Part shown: piece by piece, positions 23,128-33,782 of the stretch | Layout of the letters: each line of letters opens with the position of its first letter | Numbering within the stretch: the stretch's first letter is position 1 | Assembly (NCBI RefSeq): GCF_900167535.1 | Contig: NZ_FUYE01000021.1 | Span: forward strand, 61,641 to 111,634 | Reading direction: 5' to 3' | Origin: Prosthecobacter debontii | GTDB taxonomy: Bacteria; Verrucomicrobiota; Verrucomicrobiia; Verrucomicrobiales; Verrucomicrobiaceae | Length of the DNA stretch: 49,994 nucleotides | Notes under the pieces: model-generated | Database searches by the model: none | Told to the model about the DNA's origin: nothing | The model's input: only the letters and a program-made list of their open reading frames with translations | Translations under genes and position numbers: made by a program

Positions 23128-24747
23128 TCAGCGTGTACGTGTCGTCGTGTCCTGGGTGGGGCGCCAGTAGTGGCGCAGATGGTCGTAGGCCTCTGAGGCG
23201 AAAGTATCCTCCGCCATGGCGCCTGGGAAATCAGCTGGTAGGAGAGGTGACCTGGCCAGAGCCCCAGCCTCCAGTAGGGCAGGGGTCGCAGGCAGACTCT
23301 TCCAGTCCTGCCCCGGGCGGGCAAAGGCCAGCACGGGCGGCTCGCCTGCTTTGGGCAGGGGAGGCAGACTGCGCACGGTCTGCTCCACATCCGCCGTCGG
23401 TGCACAGGTGCCGCGAGCCAGCAGCGCCTCCGAGAAAATGACGGTCTGCACTGAGTAAGCATTCTTCACCGCATCCACCAGCCGCGCCCGCAGAGGCTCC
23501 TCCGCCAGTTGCCCCGCCAGGATCACTTTATCCGGCAGCAGGGTCAGCGTGAGAAAGCTGGGCTGCGCGGGAATCGGCAGTGTGGGGATGCCCTGGGCAC
23601 TGCCTTGGAGCCATTGAGTGACCATGCGGCTGTCCGCCTGAAGCAGAGCAGGGGGGAGATCGGGCGGGAGGAGTTTTTTCCAGGGCTGAGCGGTCTCTCC
23701 CACCTGCCAATCCACAAAAGCCCAAGCGGCTCCAGATAAACCCAAGGCCAGAGATTTATCCGCCCCGGCTTCCTGGCTCAGGGGCAGGAGAGCGGTGGTG
23801 ATAGGGCCAAACTCGGCCACGGTACGCCGCCGGGCATTCACCCGCAGATCATCCAGCACCCGCCATTCGGGAAACGCGGCAATCACCGTATTCAGCAGCT
23901 CGCGCTTGATCTTCAGGCTGGCCACTTCTCCTCGCAGCAGCACCCGCTGATCCCGTGCCGCCAGAAACACATGGGGCGGGGCCAGCTTAGCCTGACGCTC
24001 TGCTTCGGCGATGCGCGCACGCTCCTCGGTCTGATAGCGCCGCATCTGATCCAGGGTCGGTTTCACCACCTGCTGCCACTCGTCCTCCGTGATGGGGTAG
24101 GTCTTCAGCTTCTCCCGCAGCAGATCATCCGCGGCATCCAGCGTCAGACGTTCCCATCCGCCGCCTAGGCTCGCCACCTGCACTTGCGCGCCATCACCTC
24201 CCGCATGTGGGCGTGGGGAGGGCAAGTCATCCAGAGTCTTCGTGATCCCTGGTGCTTCATCAAAGCGAGTCGGATCCACCTGCACGTCCGGCACCAGCCT
24301 TCCGCCCGCCTTCGCCCAGAGATCTTCCATCAGCCGTCCCACATCTCGCGCTTCATACTCACTGGCTAGCCTGCCTAAGAGCCTGCCGCGCTCACCCTGA
24401 CCTGCTAGCAACAGCCAGCCTGCGGGATAGGGGGCGATTTCCAAATCATCTCGCACCCCTGTCACCGGATTGAGTCCACCGCTCAGCCAGCCCGGTGTGC
24501 GCACGTCCTTCGCCAGCTTGGCCACGATTTCACGACGCTCTGCCTCATGGCGCACCCGTCCTATGACCTGGGCCTGTTGGCCACTGAAGCTCACCGCCAC
24601 CGCGGGGTAACCCGTCTGCACCGTTTCCGTGAGCGAGAGCGCTTGCCGGGCCAGCCGCCGCTCAAGCATAGGCCCCCAGACCGCCCCGGCCAGCAGCCAG
24701 AACAGCAAGAGCCAGGAGCCAGCGATGAACCAACGGGCACGCGTCAT
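23128..24747 (-). CDS. Membrane-anchored protein with BON-like repeats
   Basis: The 539-residue protein has an N-terminal membrane helix (about 7-26). At least three stretches resemble BON domains, each a beta-alpha-beta unit with 'VxLxGxVxxxxxRxxLxxAxxxxxP': VSFSGQQAQVIGRVRHEAER near 52, RVLLRGEVASLKIKRELL near 270 and KVILAGQLAEEPLRARLV near 415. BON domains bind membranes or phospholipid and often accompany OmpA. No OmpA domain is present here. A short alpha-helical linker (about 235-258) separates the first two units. It is cotranscribed with the coiled-coil gene that follows. Confidence 0.65.
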   Translation of the reverse strand: MTRARWFIAGSWLLLFWLLAGAVWGPMLERRLARQALSLTETVQTGYPAVAVSFSGQQAQVIGRVRHEAERREIVAKLAKDVRTPGWLSGGLNPVTGVRDDLEIAPYPAGWLLLAGQGERGRLLGRLASEYEARDVGRLMEDLWAKAGGRLVPDVQVDPTRFDEAPGITKTLDDLPSPRPHAGGDGAQVQVASLGGGWERLTLDAADDLLREKLKTYPITEDEWQQVVKPTLDQMRRYQTEERARIAEAERQAKLAPPHVFLAARDQRVLLRGEVASLKIKRELLNTVIAAFPEWRVLDDLRVNARRRTVAEFGPITTALLPLSQEAGADKSLALGLSGAAWAFVDWQVGETAQPWKKLLPPDLPPALLQADSRMVTQWLQGSAQGIPTLPIPAQPSFLTLTLLPDKVILAGQLAEEPLRARLVDAVKNAYSVQTVIFSEALLARGTCAPTADVEQTVRSLPPLPKAGEPPVLAFARPGQDWKSLPATPALLEAGALARSPLLPADFPGAMAEDTFASEAYDHLRHYWRPTQDTTTRTR

Positions 24748-24856
24748 GCAGTTGCCCTCACCCCTAGCAAGGCCCGCCCCTCAGGGCAAGGAGGTTTGGT
24801 GGGGAGCCTTAGCGCTTCCCACGCGAGCTTGGGTGGATGGGGCCAATCGGAGGCCT

Positions 24857-25360
24857 CTATTCGGGCAGTGAAAAACGGCCGAGTTCCAGAGATCCACCCT
24901 CGGGTTCAATCGCCTCGAGTAGGATCGAAGTGATCGTTCGCGAGAAGGGAAAGTGGAGCGAGAGCTTCAGGAACTCCTCCTGAAGATCAGGGGGCAGTGG
25001 TGGCCGCGCCAGGGTGATGTGAGGTGTCGCGCCGAACTGCCTCACCGCCAGCGGCGCTAGCGGTCCCTCATGGAGCCGTCGCGTGAGTTCCTCCAAGGTC
25101 GGGGATGGTCTGACAGACAGCCAGAAATGATCATCGGTACTGCATTCAGCACGCTGCAGCTCCATGCTAAAGGCTCGAAGACCTTCTGTGCAGGTCTGGC
25201 CGTGAGCGAGGAGCGCCTCATCCGAGACGGGGAGATCAAACGGAAACACCACGGTCAAGTGCGCCTGGATGTGGGGAAACAAGGGATCAAACCGCTTTCG
25301 AAAAGCCTCGATGCACGGCAAGTCGCTCGTGTCGAAGATCGCATGAATGGCCCTGAGCAT
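24857..25360 (-). CDS. 2'-5' RNA ligase/cyclic phosphodiesterase-like protein
   Basis: The 167-residue protein has the two 'HxT' catalytic motifs of the 2H phosphoesterase fold: AHLTVVFP (His34, Thr36) and PHITLARP (His114, Thr116), about 80 residues apart. The family (LigT/ThpR/YjcG) acts on 2',3'-cyclic phosphates or joins RNA ends. The exact reaction is not evident. The start at 25360 (MLRAIHAIF) is preferred because the family begins there and the upstream frame is unlike it. A 109-bp gap separates it from the BON-like gene downstream. Confidence 0.88.
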   Translation of the reverse strand: MLRAIHAIFDTSDLPCIEAFRKRFDPLFPHIQAHLTVVFPFDLPVSDEALLAHGQTCTEGLRAFSMELQRAECSTDDHFWLSVRPSPTLEELTRRLHEGPLAPLAVRQFGATPHITLARPPLPPDLQEEFLKLSLHFPFSRTITSILLEAIEPEGGSLELGRFSLPE

Positions 25361-25431
25361 GGTGTTGTTAGACGAGACTACTTGCCTAACTATCGAGTTT
25401 GGGAAATCGCGTGAGGGAAATACCCTGTCCT

Positions 25432-26541
25432 TTACTTTCCAGGCTCCTTCATCTTCAGCACGGGTTTGTCGCCGCCTTGGGCTTGCCACCAGGATTCGAT
25501 GGCGGGGATGTCGAAGAGGCGAAACTTACGCCCGACACGGTTTTCAAAGGTGATCTGAGCCTGTTTGGCCACGTCGAGCATGGGGTCTTCTTTGAGGGCT
25601 TTGAGCAGGAGGGTGTTGGTTTCAGGATCGTTGCTGGAGCGCAGCAGGTAGGCCGCGCGCAGGCGGGCTTCCCAGGGTTGTTTGGTGTCCTGAAGCAGCG
25701 TATGAAGCTGGGCGGGGGTGAGGTCGGCCTCGCGGGAGACGGGGGTGTCTTTGAAGAGGTCACGCACGGGCAGTGTGTAGCCGGGGTCGATGCTGATGCC
25801 CATGTCGTAATAGGCCTGCACGCGTTTAAACTCGGCCTGTGCGGCGTGGAGGAGATGTTTCATGGCGGGGTCCATCATGGCCTCGACGAGAGCCTGGAGG
25901 TCAGCCCGGCTGCCGGTGGCGATGGCTTTGTCCGCATAGGTGGTGAGGCGGTTGCGCTCTTTGATAAGGATGAGCTCGGCCGTAGCGGGACTGACGCTGG
26001 GGAGCATGGCGGCGACCTGGGAGGCATCAGACGCAGAGACACGGGGTGTCTCGCCCGTGGTGGAGAAGGAGCTCTGCTGGATGACGAGGGCCATGCGGTC
26101 GGCCATCTCCTGGAGGCGGCTCTGGGTCTTGGCGCGTTCTTCACCCTGGGCATCGAGCTGGCGCTGGAGGGCGGAGATCTGGGCGGTGGCTTTATCCAAG
26201 GCGACTTTGAGGCTGGCTGTATCGCCTGGGGTGGTGGATTCGCTTCCGCTGGTGCCAATGCGGGAGTTGGTGAGCTTTTGACTGAGGTAATTTCCACCCC
26301 AGGCGAGGGCTCCAGCCAATAGGCCGATCTGCACGACGCCGAGGATGAGAGCGGGAGTCCAAGGGCTGGGAGTTGGAGTGGCTGGGGTAGGCGCGGCTCC
26401 GCGCGTTGTCGTCGGCTCCTGCCTCACGTTCGGGGTTCCGGTGACCAAGACTCGGGCTGGCACCGAGGCGGTCTCGGAGGTCGGGGGCGCATCTGCGAGC
26501 AGGGGTTTACGCGAGGAAGAAGTGGGGGCGGATTCAGACAT
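25432..26541 (-). CDS. Membrane-anchored protein with coiled coil and helical repeats
   Basis: The 369-residue protein has a Ser/Pro/Thr-rich N-terminal region, a membrane helix at about 62-84 (ALILGVVQIGLLAGALAWGG), and a coiled coil around 108-155. An all-helical C-terminal half follows, in which LTPAQLHTLLQDTKQPWEARLRAAYLLRS and the following helix resemble HEAT-type repeats. I do not recognise a family. The protein is divergent from the exosortase gene (141-bp gap), so a shared promoter region is possible, but no functional link is shown. Location with the coiled coil outside the membrane is inferred. Confidence 0.65.
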   Translation of the reverse strand: MSESAPTSSSRKPLLADAPPTSETASVPARVLVTGTPNVRQEPTTTRGAAPTPATPTPSPWTPALILGVVQIGLLAGALAWGGNYLSQKLTNSRIGTSGSESTTPGDTASLKVALDKATAQISALQRQLDAQGEERAKTQSRLQEMADRMALVIQQSSFSTTGETPRVSASDASQVAAMLPSVSPATAELILIKERNRLTTYADKAIATGSRADLQALVEAMMDPAMKHLLHAAQAEFKRVQAYYDMGISIDPGYTLPVRDLFKDTPVSREADLTPAQLHTLLQDTKQPWEARLRAAYLLRSSNDPETNTLLLKALKEDPMLDVAKQAQITFENRVGRKFRLFDIPAIESWWQAQGGDKPVLKMKEPGK

Positions 26542-26601
26542 TTTGAAACTTGTAAACGTAGATCACATAAATTCCAGCGGTGAACATGGACAGATGTCTG
26601 A

Positions 26602-28422
<1,821 letters not shown>

Positions 28423-28449
28423 TCGATGGCAGGAAAGGCATGTTCTTTT

Positions 28450-28815
28450 TTAGAACGGGCGATCAATCAGCCAGTTATCCCCGAGATCTTTTTTGCCATC
28501 GATGGGCAGTAGGTAGCGGTAGCCTTCCACATGTTGGGTATCGAAGGGGGGCTGCATGGGTAGGCGTTCGCGGACATACTCGCCGCTGGCGGTGTCTTCG
28601 AGGAGGTCGAGCCTGTGGAGTCCTGCAGCATCGACTTCCCAGACTTCACCCTGGATGCTGAGGCCGTCCGAGGTGGACACCATGCCGGGATAACCTTCGA
28701 GTTCGTAGAGGCGGTAGTGTGGCTCTGTCGAGGCTTCTGCGACGAACTTCTGACCCTGCATCCAATGGTGGTTGGAGCCATCACGCTTGAGGGTGCCATA
28801 GACGAAGATGAGCAT
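28450..28815 (-). CDS. Gamma-glutamylcyclotransferase-like (AIG2) protein
   Basis: The 121-residue protein has the AIG2/GGCT fold. The loop VYGTLKRDG (5-13) starts the domain, then YRLYELEGYPGMV, and the acidic catalytic position lies in LHRLDLLEDTASGEYVRE. GGCT-type enzymes release 5-oxoproline from gamma-glutamyl compounds. AIG2 members may have different substrates. It is convergent with the exosortase gene, 27 bp away. Confidence 0.9.
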   Translation of the reverse strand: MLIFVYGTLKRDGSNHHWMQGQKFVAEASTEPHYRLYELEGYPGMVSTSDGLSIQGEVWEVDAAGLHRLDLLEDTASGEYVRERLPMQPPFDTQHVEGYRYLLPIDGKKDLGDNWLIDRPF

Positions 28816-28839
28816 GGGGGACTGAAAAAAGAATCCGAC

Positions 28840-29547
28840 TTAAAGCAGGTCATCACGCTCGGCCAGCCATTGAGGTAGGCTGTAGCGGCGTTTCGTCAGA
28901 TCGGTCGCGCGAGTCATGATGGGTTCGGGTGTTGTCTCGATGATCAGCACTTCTCTCGCCAGTTTTGCAGCCCATTGCGCCCAGAAGTCAGGAGCGATTT
29001 GCACCTGTTGCACACTGCCTTGGTGCAGCAGGCCTAGTTTGCCGCGGCGCTGGCCTGCACCTGCGACTTTCACGGGACCTAGAATGACATCATGGACTGC
29101 GGGCGCCACGAAACAGAAGGGGGCCTCGATGACGTCTTCTGGCTCGGCGAGGCGACTGCCGGGATAACCGCTTTCCGCTAAGGCTTGAGCCAGGGCGCCA
29201 TGAATTCGGCGATAGCTCTCTACGGCCGGTGTTTCCGCCCAGGGATCGGTGCAAGGAACGATGACGGAGTAAGTGTAGTCTTCGTTATGCAGCACCACAC
29301 CTCCGCCCGTCCAACGCCTCACCACCGGCCAGCCGGGGAGTGAATCCTGAAGTTTCGGCAGACTTTGTGCATAGCCCATGGTCACAGTTGGCTGATCCCA
29401 AGTGTAGATGCGTAAGACGGGGGTGGCGCTCTGCTCGAGCCAAGCTTGGTCCACCGCCATGTTCATGGGCCCTCCGTGAGTGCCATCCAAATGCAGGATG
29501 AGCTTGTCAAAGAACGGTTCGCCGAAAGTCTGATCTGAGGTGGGCAT
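28840..29547 (-). CDS. Lipoate/octanoate ligase-like protein (LplA/LipB fold)
   Basis: The 235-residue protein has the biotin/lipoyl protein ligase fold. It shows MNMAVDQAWLEQS, RIYTWDQPTVTMGYAQ, the hallmark RRWTGGGVVLHNEDYTYSV and PVKVAGAGQRRGKLGLLHQGSV, where Lys is the conserved active-site residue. It may attach lipoate or octanoate to carrier proteins, or belong to a related acyltransferase group. The start ATG 29547 is preferred over the earlier frame. It sits 24 bp upstream of the AIG2 gene on the same strand. The chorismate-lyase-like gene upstream ends 78 bp from its start. Confidence 0.85.
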   Translation of the reverse strand: MPTSDQTFGEPFFDKLILHLDGTHGGPMNMAVDQAWLEQSATPVLRIYTWDQPTVTMGYAQSLPKLQDSLPGWPVVRRWTGGGVVLHNEDYTYSVIVPCTDPWAETPAVESYRRIHGALAQALAESGYPGSRLAEPEDVIEAPFCFVAPAVHDVILGPVKVAGAGQRRGKLGLLHQGSVQQVQIAPDFWAQWAAKLAREVLIIETTPEPIMTRATDLTKRRYSLPQWLAERDDLL

Positions 29548-29625
29548 GAGATCTCTTTGAAGACAATGCTTGCCGCATGGATGCAAGTGCTGACTGCGAT
29601 GACATACAGCACCTCGCGGTCGATT

Positions 29626-30198
29626 TCAAAGCCCGCGCGGAAGCACTTCCACCACGTCAGCGAGCACACGACCGCAGTCATGACGCAGTTCATTGCAGCG
29701 GCCAAAGAGGATCTGACCACTGGTGGCACCGAGCAATTCAGCCAGTCGTGCATCGACTGCGATGCGGAAAAAACCTCGCGGATGGCTGCTATGCGGCACT
29801 TGATACTGCTCGAGGATGGCTCCGAACGGCACTCGGCCTTCGATGACCAAGGCTTGAGCTTCTTCGGGCAGGAGATCCAGGTGAATGCCAATGGCTCCGA
29901 ACTCCACGGGTTTTCCATCACTCCGGCGATTCAGCACGCTGGCTCGGACAAGGTAGTTGCCGATGCGAGCCCGGGCATGAACGTCCAAGTCAATCTCGCA
30001 GCCATGGCCTTCACGGAGGCGTGGCGTCATATCGATGTCATGCACCAGGAGCCATCGCTCCTGGTCAGGGAGTTCCTCGGGCTCCACGAAGGTCACACGC
30101 GGACGCGCACTGCCGATGCCGTAAAAGAACACCAGGGGTGCCAGATCGTCTTCACGCGTGGCTGCGGAGCGCTGGGGAGCGTCAAGTGTAACGGGCAT
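29626..30198 (-). CDS. Chorismate lyase-like (UbiC/UTRA fold) protein
   Basis: The 190-residue protein has a pattern seen in UbiC-like and UTRA-fold chorismate lyases: PRVTFVEPEELPDQERWLLVH, LNRRSDGKPVEFGAIGIHLDLLP and VPFGAILEQYQVPHSSHPRGFFRIAVD. Chorismate lyase makes 4-hydroxybenzoate. I cannot confirm the catalytic residues, and the protein may be a divergent relative. It begins inside the end of the radical SAM gene (17-bp overlap), so it is translationally coupled to it. The start at 30198 fits the domain, although other starts upstream in frame exist. Quinone or aromatic biosynthesis is a plausible setting. Confidence 0.6.
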   Translation of the reverse strand: MPVTLDAPQRSAATREDDLAPLVFFYGIGSARPRVTFVEPEELPDQERWLLVHDIDMTPRLREGHGCEIDLDVHARARIGNYLVRASVLNRRSDGKPVEFGAIGIHLDLLPEEAQALVIEGRVPFGAILEQYQVPHSSHPRGFFRIAVDARLAELLGATSGQILFGRCNELRHDCGRVLADVVEVLPRGL

Positions 30199-31528
30199 AC
30201 TGGCGGTGCTGGGGCAGGAAGAATTCATGCAGCAGGCGGTCCACTTGAAGCAGACCGTCACGAGTGAGCGTGATGTCTTTATCGGTGAGTTTGGCAAAAC
30301 CTTCGTTCTGCAGGTAGTTCAATTGTTGATTGAAGAACTTCAGAGGATCTTGCCCGAACTTCTGCTGGTAGTAGGCGAATTCGCTGTGCCCTAGCTTCAG
30401 CTTCAGGATGAATTCTCGCACGAACCGCTCTTCGGCGTTGGTTTCGTAAGCTCGGAAAATGGGCAACTGCCCCGCATCCACAGCTTGCATGTAGGGACCG
30501 ACTTCAGCTTGATTTTGATAGTGAACACCACTCAGGTGACCGAAGGAGGCGACACCGCAACTTAGCAGGTCGGAGCCTTCCCAGAGGGCATCACGATAGA
30601 CGAATTTGATACGCTGCGGATCCTTCACCACGGTGTAGGCGCTTGTCACGGTATAACCAGCTTTGACGAACTCATCAAAGGCGTAGCTAACCCAATCACG
30701 CTTGGTCTGCCAATCGGCGACGGGAGCGGTGACCTTGCCCTCTTCTTTCATCTGTTTGTAGATGGTCGTGTTGTAGGGCACTTCCATCTGGTAAATCGTC
30801 ACCGCATCCGGGCCGAGGGCGATGCCTTTAGCCACGGTGTCCTTCCAGTTTTCCCAGGTTTCATTCATCATCCCCGCAATGAGGTCGATGTTGATGTGCT
30901 CAAACCCGAGGGTGCGGGCAAAGTTGTAGGCGCGCTCAATCTCGCCGCTACGGTGGGCTCGACCGTTACTTTCCAGGATATGATCGTCAAAGTTCTCCAC
31001 GCCTAAGCTCAGGCGGGTGACACCGATTTCACGAATACCGGTCAGTTTTTTCTCATTGAGGGTGCCTGGTTCGGCTTCAAAGGCCACTTCGGCGGCTCCA
31101 TCCCAGCTCACCAGATCTTTCATCCGGTTGGTCAGATCTTGGAGTTGAGGCACGCTCAGGTAGCTAGGGGTGCCTCCACCAAAATAGACGAAATGAGCTT
31201 TTCGTCCTGCGATGTAAGGCTGCTGCGCAAAGCGCTCCATCTCACGCATTCCTGCGTCGATGTAAGCTTTGATCTCAGCCGCATTCTTATCGGTATAGAC
31301 CTTGAAATAGCAGAAGTGGCAGCGTTTGCGGCAGAACGGGATGTGAAAATAGACCCCCAGGGGCACATCCGCAGGAGCTGGCTGGGCCAAGACACGCTCG
31401 ATCACAGGCACCTGATCCGGTTTCCAGAAGGAAAACGGCGGATAGTTTGAGACGAAATAATTGCCAGCCTCGGTCTTCTCGACCTTCTTGTCGGGGGCGG
31501 CTTGGGGTGTTTCCAGGGCGGTGGACAT
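30182..31528 (-). CDS. HemN/HemW-type radical SAM enzyme
   Basis: The ~448-residue protein contains the radical SAM cluster motif in HIPFCRKRCHFCYF (CxxxCxxC), then FVYFGGGTPSYLS, and SLGVENFDDHILESNGRAHR, all typical of the coproporphyrinogen oxidase-like (HemN/HemW) group. True HemN has a fourth cysteine two residues after the third; here that position is Phe. This matches HemW-type and class C methyltransferase-type members more than HemN itself. A C-terminal HemN domain is present. It may act on heme trafficking or on a quinone or tetrapyrrole. The start ATG 31528 is chosen over a TTG at 31543. It overlaps the chorismate-lyase-like gene by 17 bp. Confidence 0.85.
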   Translation of the reverse strand: MSTALETPQAAPDKKVEKTEAGNYFVSNYPPFSFWKPDQVPVIERVLAQPAPADVPLGVYFHIPFCRKRCHFCYFKVYTDKNAAEIKAYIDAGMREMERFAQQPYIAGRKAHFVYFGGGTPSYLSVPQLQDLTNRMKDLVSWDGAAEVAFEAEPGTLNEKKLTGIREIGVTRLSLGVENFDDHILESNGRAHRSGEIERAYNFARTLGFEHINIDLIAGMMNETWENWKDTVAKGIALGPDAVTIYQMEVPYNTTIYKQMKEEGKVTAPVADWQTKRDWVSYAFDEFVKAGYTVTSAYTVVKDPQRIKFVYRDALWEGSDLLSCGVASFGHLSGVHYQNQAEVGPYMQAVDAGQLPIFRAYETNAEERFVREFILKLKLGHSEFAYYQQKFGQDPLKFFNQQLNYLQNEGFAKLTDKDITLTRDGLLQVDRLLHEFFLPQHRQYARYT

Positions 31529-31722
31529 GACAGGGGGTATCAAAGGGAACGGACGGTGGCAGCTACTTCTACGTGATAATCTACGCCTGAAACAAGGCTG
31601 TAGGTGGCGTTGGACAAGTTTTGTTCACCGGAGTCACCGTCAGCAATACAACGGACGGATTCACCTAGCAGCCAGTTTCGTGCCGCTTTCGGAGCGACAC
31701 GAGACAGCCGGGGACCCTGCCT

Positions 31723-32799
31723 TTAAGCGTCTTCGTCTGGGGGACTGATGTGGGGAGATTTTCCTCGAAGAGTGCCTCCGTCCTTGAGTGGGATCTCAGA
31801 TTTGGCTCGATTCCCCATCTCTTTGTCGCGGGCACGTGTCTTCTGCACGAATTCATTCCACTCAGATTCCGAAATCTTGCCTTCCATGACCCCATTCACA
31901 TAAGTCTCATCCAGAGAGGTCTCATAGATGAGTGTGGGAAACTCCATCCATTGGTTTTGCATGTAGTCAAAGCAGGACACGATTTCAAAACCCCCTTGTG
32001 GACGCGTTTTCATTTTGAGGATGAAAGGACGCAGGGTGTAGCCAAAATCATATCGGTAGGTCCGGGGAACGGCTACGGCATTATACCAGACCAAAAAACA
32101 ATCTCCTGACAGTTCATGATCAGGCTCGCCATTGATTTTCCAGATTTCAGAGACGGTGCCTAACAATTCAGATAAAGCATTTCCTTCGTCGGTTTTTCGA
32201 TGCCACTCGTTCCACTCTCGATTGGTCATTACGGGGGCTGGTGTCAGGGTGTAATACCAAGGTGGGCCCAAGACCCCTGAGACCTCGAATTCTCCCTTTT
32301 CATCGAGGCTGATCTCCAGAATGCCGACGGACTTGGGATCCGCTGGGTCTTTTAAATAGCTGAATGCCACCCCCTTATCCTTAACAATGAGCTCTTTGAC
32401 TGGCTGTTCTACGGCACGGCCAGGCTCGTCATTGTAGTTGGATTTAAAACGCGTGATGGAGAACTTTCCATTCTCCAACCTGAAGCGGTGAACAGGTCCA
32501 TCATACGCCTCAGCCTCTCCCAGATGTGTAGTCAGGCGCCAGTAGCCTTTCGTTAGTTTGGCCAGGACGGCGGACTGAGTGGGATCACCTGTTACTTTAG
32601 GGGCGGCCTCTGATTTTATAGATGATGGAGGCGTCAGCTCCAGAATCTTTCGCTGCACCTCTTCATAAATCGTTTGGCTGATCAAACCTGCTTCAAACTG
32701 TTTTTTGGCGTCTTGAAGCTGTTCAACCTGTTGCGGGGTAAGAGCCCATGCTGAGCTAGTCAGCCACAAGCCGAAGATGAAAGAGGTGAGACGCTTCAT
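31723..32799 (-). CDS. Secreted protein with N-terminal SHOCT-like segment
   Basis: The 358-residue protein has a signal peptide (about 1-19) and then LTPQQVEQLQDAKKQFEAGL followed by ISQTIYEEVQRKILEL. This resembles a SHOCT motif (short helical, 'GLIt.eEye..K..iL'). The rest is mostly beta and unlike any family I recognise. The C-terminus repeats a similar idea (TYVNGVMEGKISESEWNEFV). It is the only gene between the radical SAM gene and YgfZ. The 194 bp between 31529 and 31722 show no gene. Confidence 0.6.
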   Translation of the reverse strand: MKRLTSFIFGLWLTSSAWALTPQQVEQLQDAKKQFEAGLISQTIYEEVQRKILELTPPSSIKSEAAPKVTGDPTQSAVLAKLTKGYWRLTTHLGEAEAYDGPVHRFRLENGKFSITRFKSNYNDEPGRAVEQPVKELIVKDKGVAFSYLKDPADPKSVGILEISLDEKGEFEVSGVLGPPWYYTLTPAPVMTNREWNEWHRKTDEGNALSELLGTVSEIWKINGEPDHELSGDCFLVWYNAVAVPRTYRYDFGYTLRPFILKMKTRPQGGFEIVSCFDYMQNQWMEFPTLIYETSLDETYVNGVMEGKISESEWNEFVQKTRARDKEMGNRAKSEIPLKDGGTLRGKSPHISPPDEDA

Positions 32800-32901
32800 A
32801 ACGACAAGTTGTATAATATTCGGAACCTGCTTCAAGGTAATAGTGAGGTCGAGCCGAAGACCGCTTCATGACCGAATATTGCCCAGATCGAATAGCAATC
32901 T

Positions 32902-33771
32902 TCACGCCATTGTTCTGGTCAGTCGAATCCCCGAGGCTGTGGTCCAGCCAGGCGTGTCGATGGCCGATTGTTTAACATAGGCAAGGCCAACAAATTCTTT
33001 GGTTACAGGATGCTGAGTCACGCTGGTGATCACACCGATGCTTTGACCTTGAGTGTCTTGGATCATATCTTGAGGCGAGGGGGCGGTCTGCGCTCTCCAC
33101 GCCACGAGCTGTCTCGGCATTTTGCCAGTGGTTTTGATGCGGGAAAGAATCTCCTGGCCGATGTAACAACCCTTGGTGAAACTCATGGCGGACGTTTCCA
33201 GACCTGCTTCGGGAGGGAAAGTCTCGGTATTCAATTCATGTGGCCATGTGGGCACCCTTTGGAGAATGCGCAGGGTTTCTGCCTCCTCCTCTGAGATCAC
33301 CCGTGTTTCGGGGATGGGGCCAGTGCTCGGGAGCCAAACATCCGTGCCGGGGAGGCCGAAGCGCCGGGAGTTTTCTACTGTCTGACCATCGGGTAAACTT
33401 TCCCCAGATGCGGAGCCGATGCGGTGCCAAAGCTGGCACTCTTCGGAGATGTCTTCCAGCACGGCATCGTCTGCAATGATGTAGCGTTCTAGGCGCATGC
33501 CTAGGGGCTCGCGCAAATCTGCAACTGCATCGAAGAGAAGGCTCTCTCCATCAGCAGAGACATGGATATGGATGTCTGCCTCGATCTTGCCTTTCAGATT
33601 GGTGACACAGGCATAAAGCGCATGTTCTTTCTGAGCAGTGCGGACATCGTTGGTGACCTGACCATTGAGGTAACGCACGCGATCTGCGCCCGAGAGCCGC
33701 CATTTGGCTCGGGTGGAAAGATCGACCCAAGCTCCTTCAGTGAGGAGGGTTTGATAAAGTTCTGCGGTCAT
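32902..33771 (-). CDS. ygfZ: YgfZ/GcvT-domain folate-binding protein
   Basis: The 289-residue protein has the diagnostic KGCYIGQE (200-207) motif of YgfZ, a folate-dependent protein that supports Fe-S cluster enzymes such as MiaB. The N-terminal GcvT-like domain shows RVRYLNGQVTNDVRTA (about 31-46) and the early pattern WVDLSTRAKWRLSGADR. The length is somewhat short but normal for bacterial forms. The gene starts 11 bp after the stop of the upstream dehydrogenase-like gene, so the two likely form an operon. Confidence 0.92.
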   Translation of the reverse strand: MTAELYQTLLTEGAWVDLSTRAKWRLSGADRVRYLNGQVTNDVRTAQKEHALYACVTNLKGKIEADIHIHVSADGESLLFDAVADLREPLGMRLERYIIADDAVLEDISEECQLWHRIGSASGESLPDGQTVENSRRFGLPGTDVWLPSTGPIPETRVISEEEAETLRILQRVPTWPHELNTETFPPEAGLETSAMSFTKGCYIGQEILSRIKTTGKMPRQLVAWRAQTAPSPQDMIQDTQGQSIGVITSVTQHPVTKEFVGLAYVKQSAIDTPGWTTASGIRLTRTMA

Positions 33772-33782
33772 GGAAATGAAAA

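Noticed and set aside
30182..31528. Naming the radical SAM gene hemN
   Set aside because: The fourth cysteine of true HemN is missing (CxxxCxxCYF), so the oxidase assignment is not supported.
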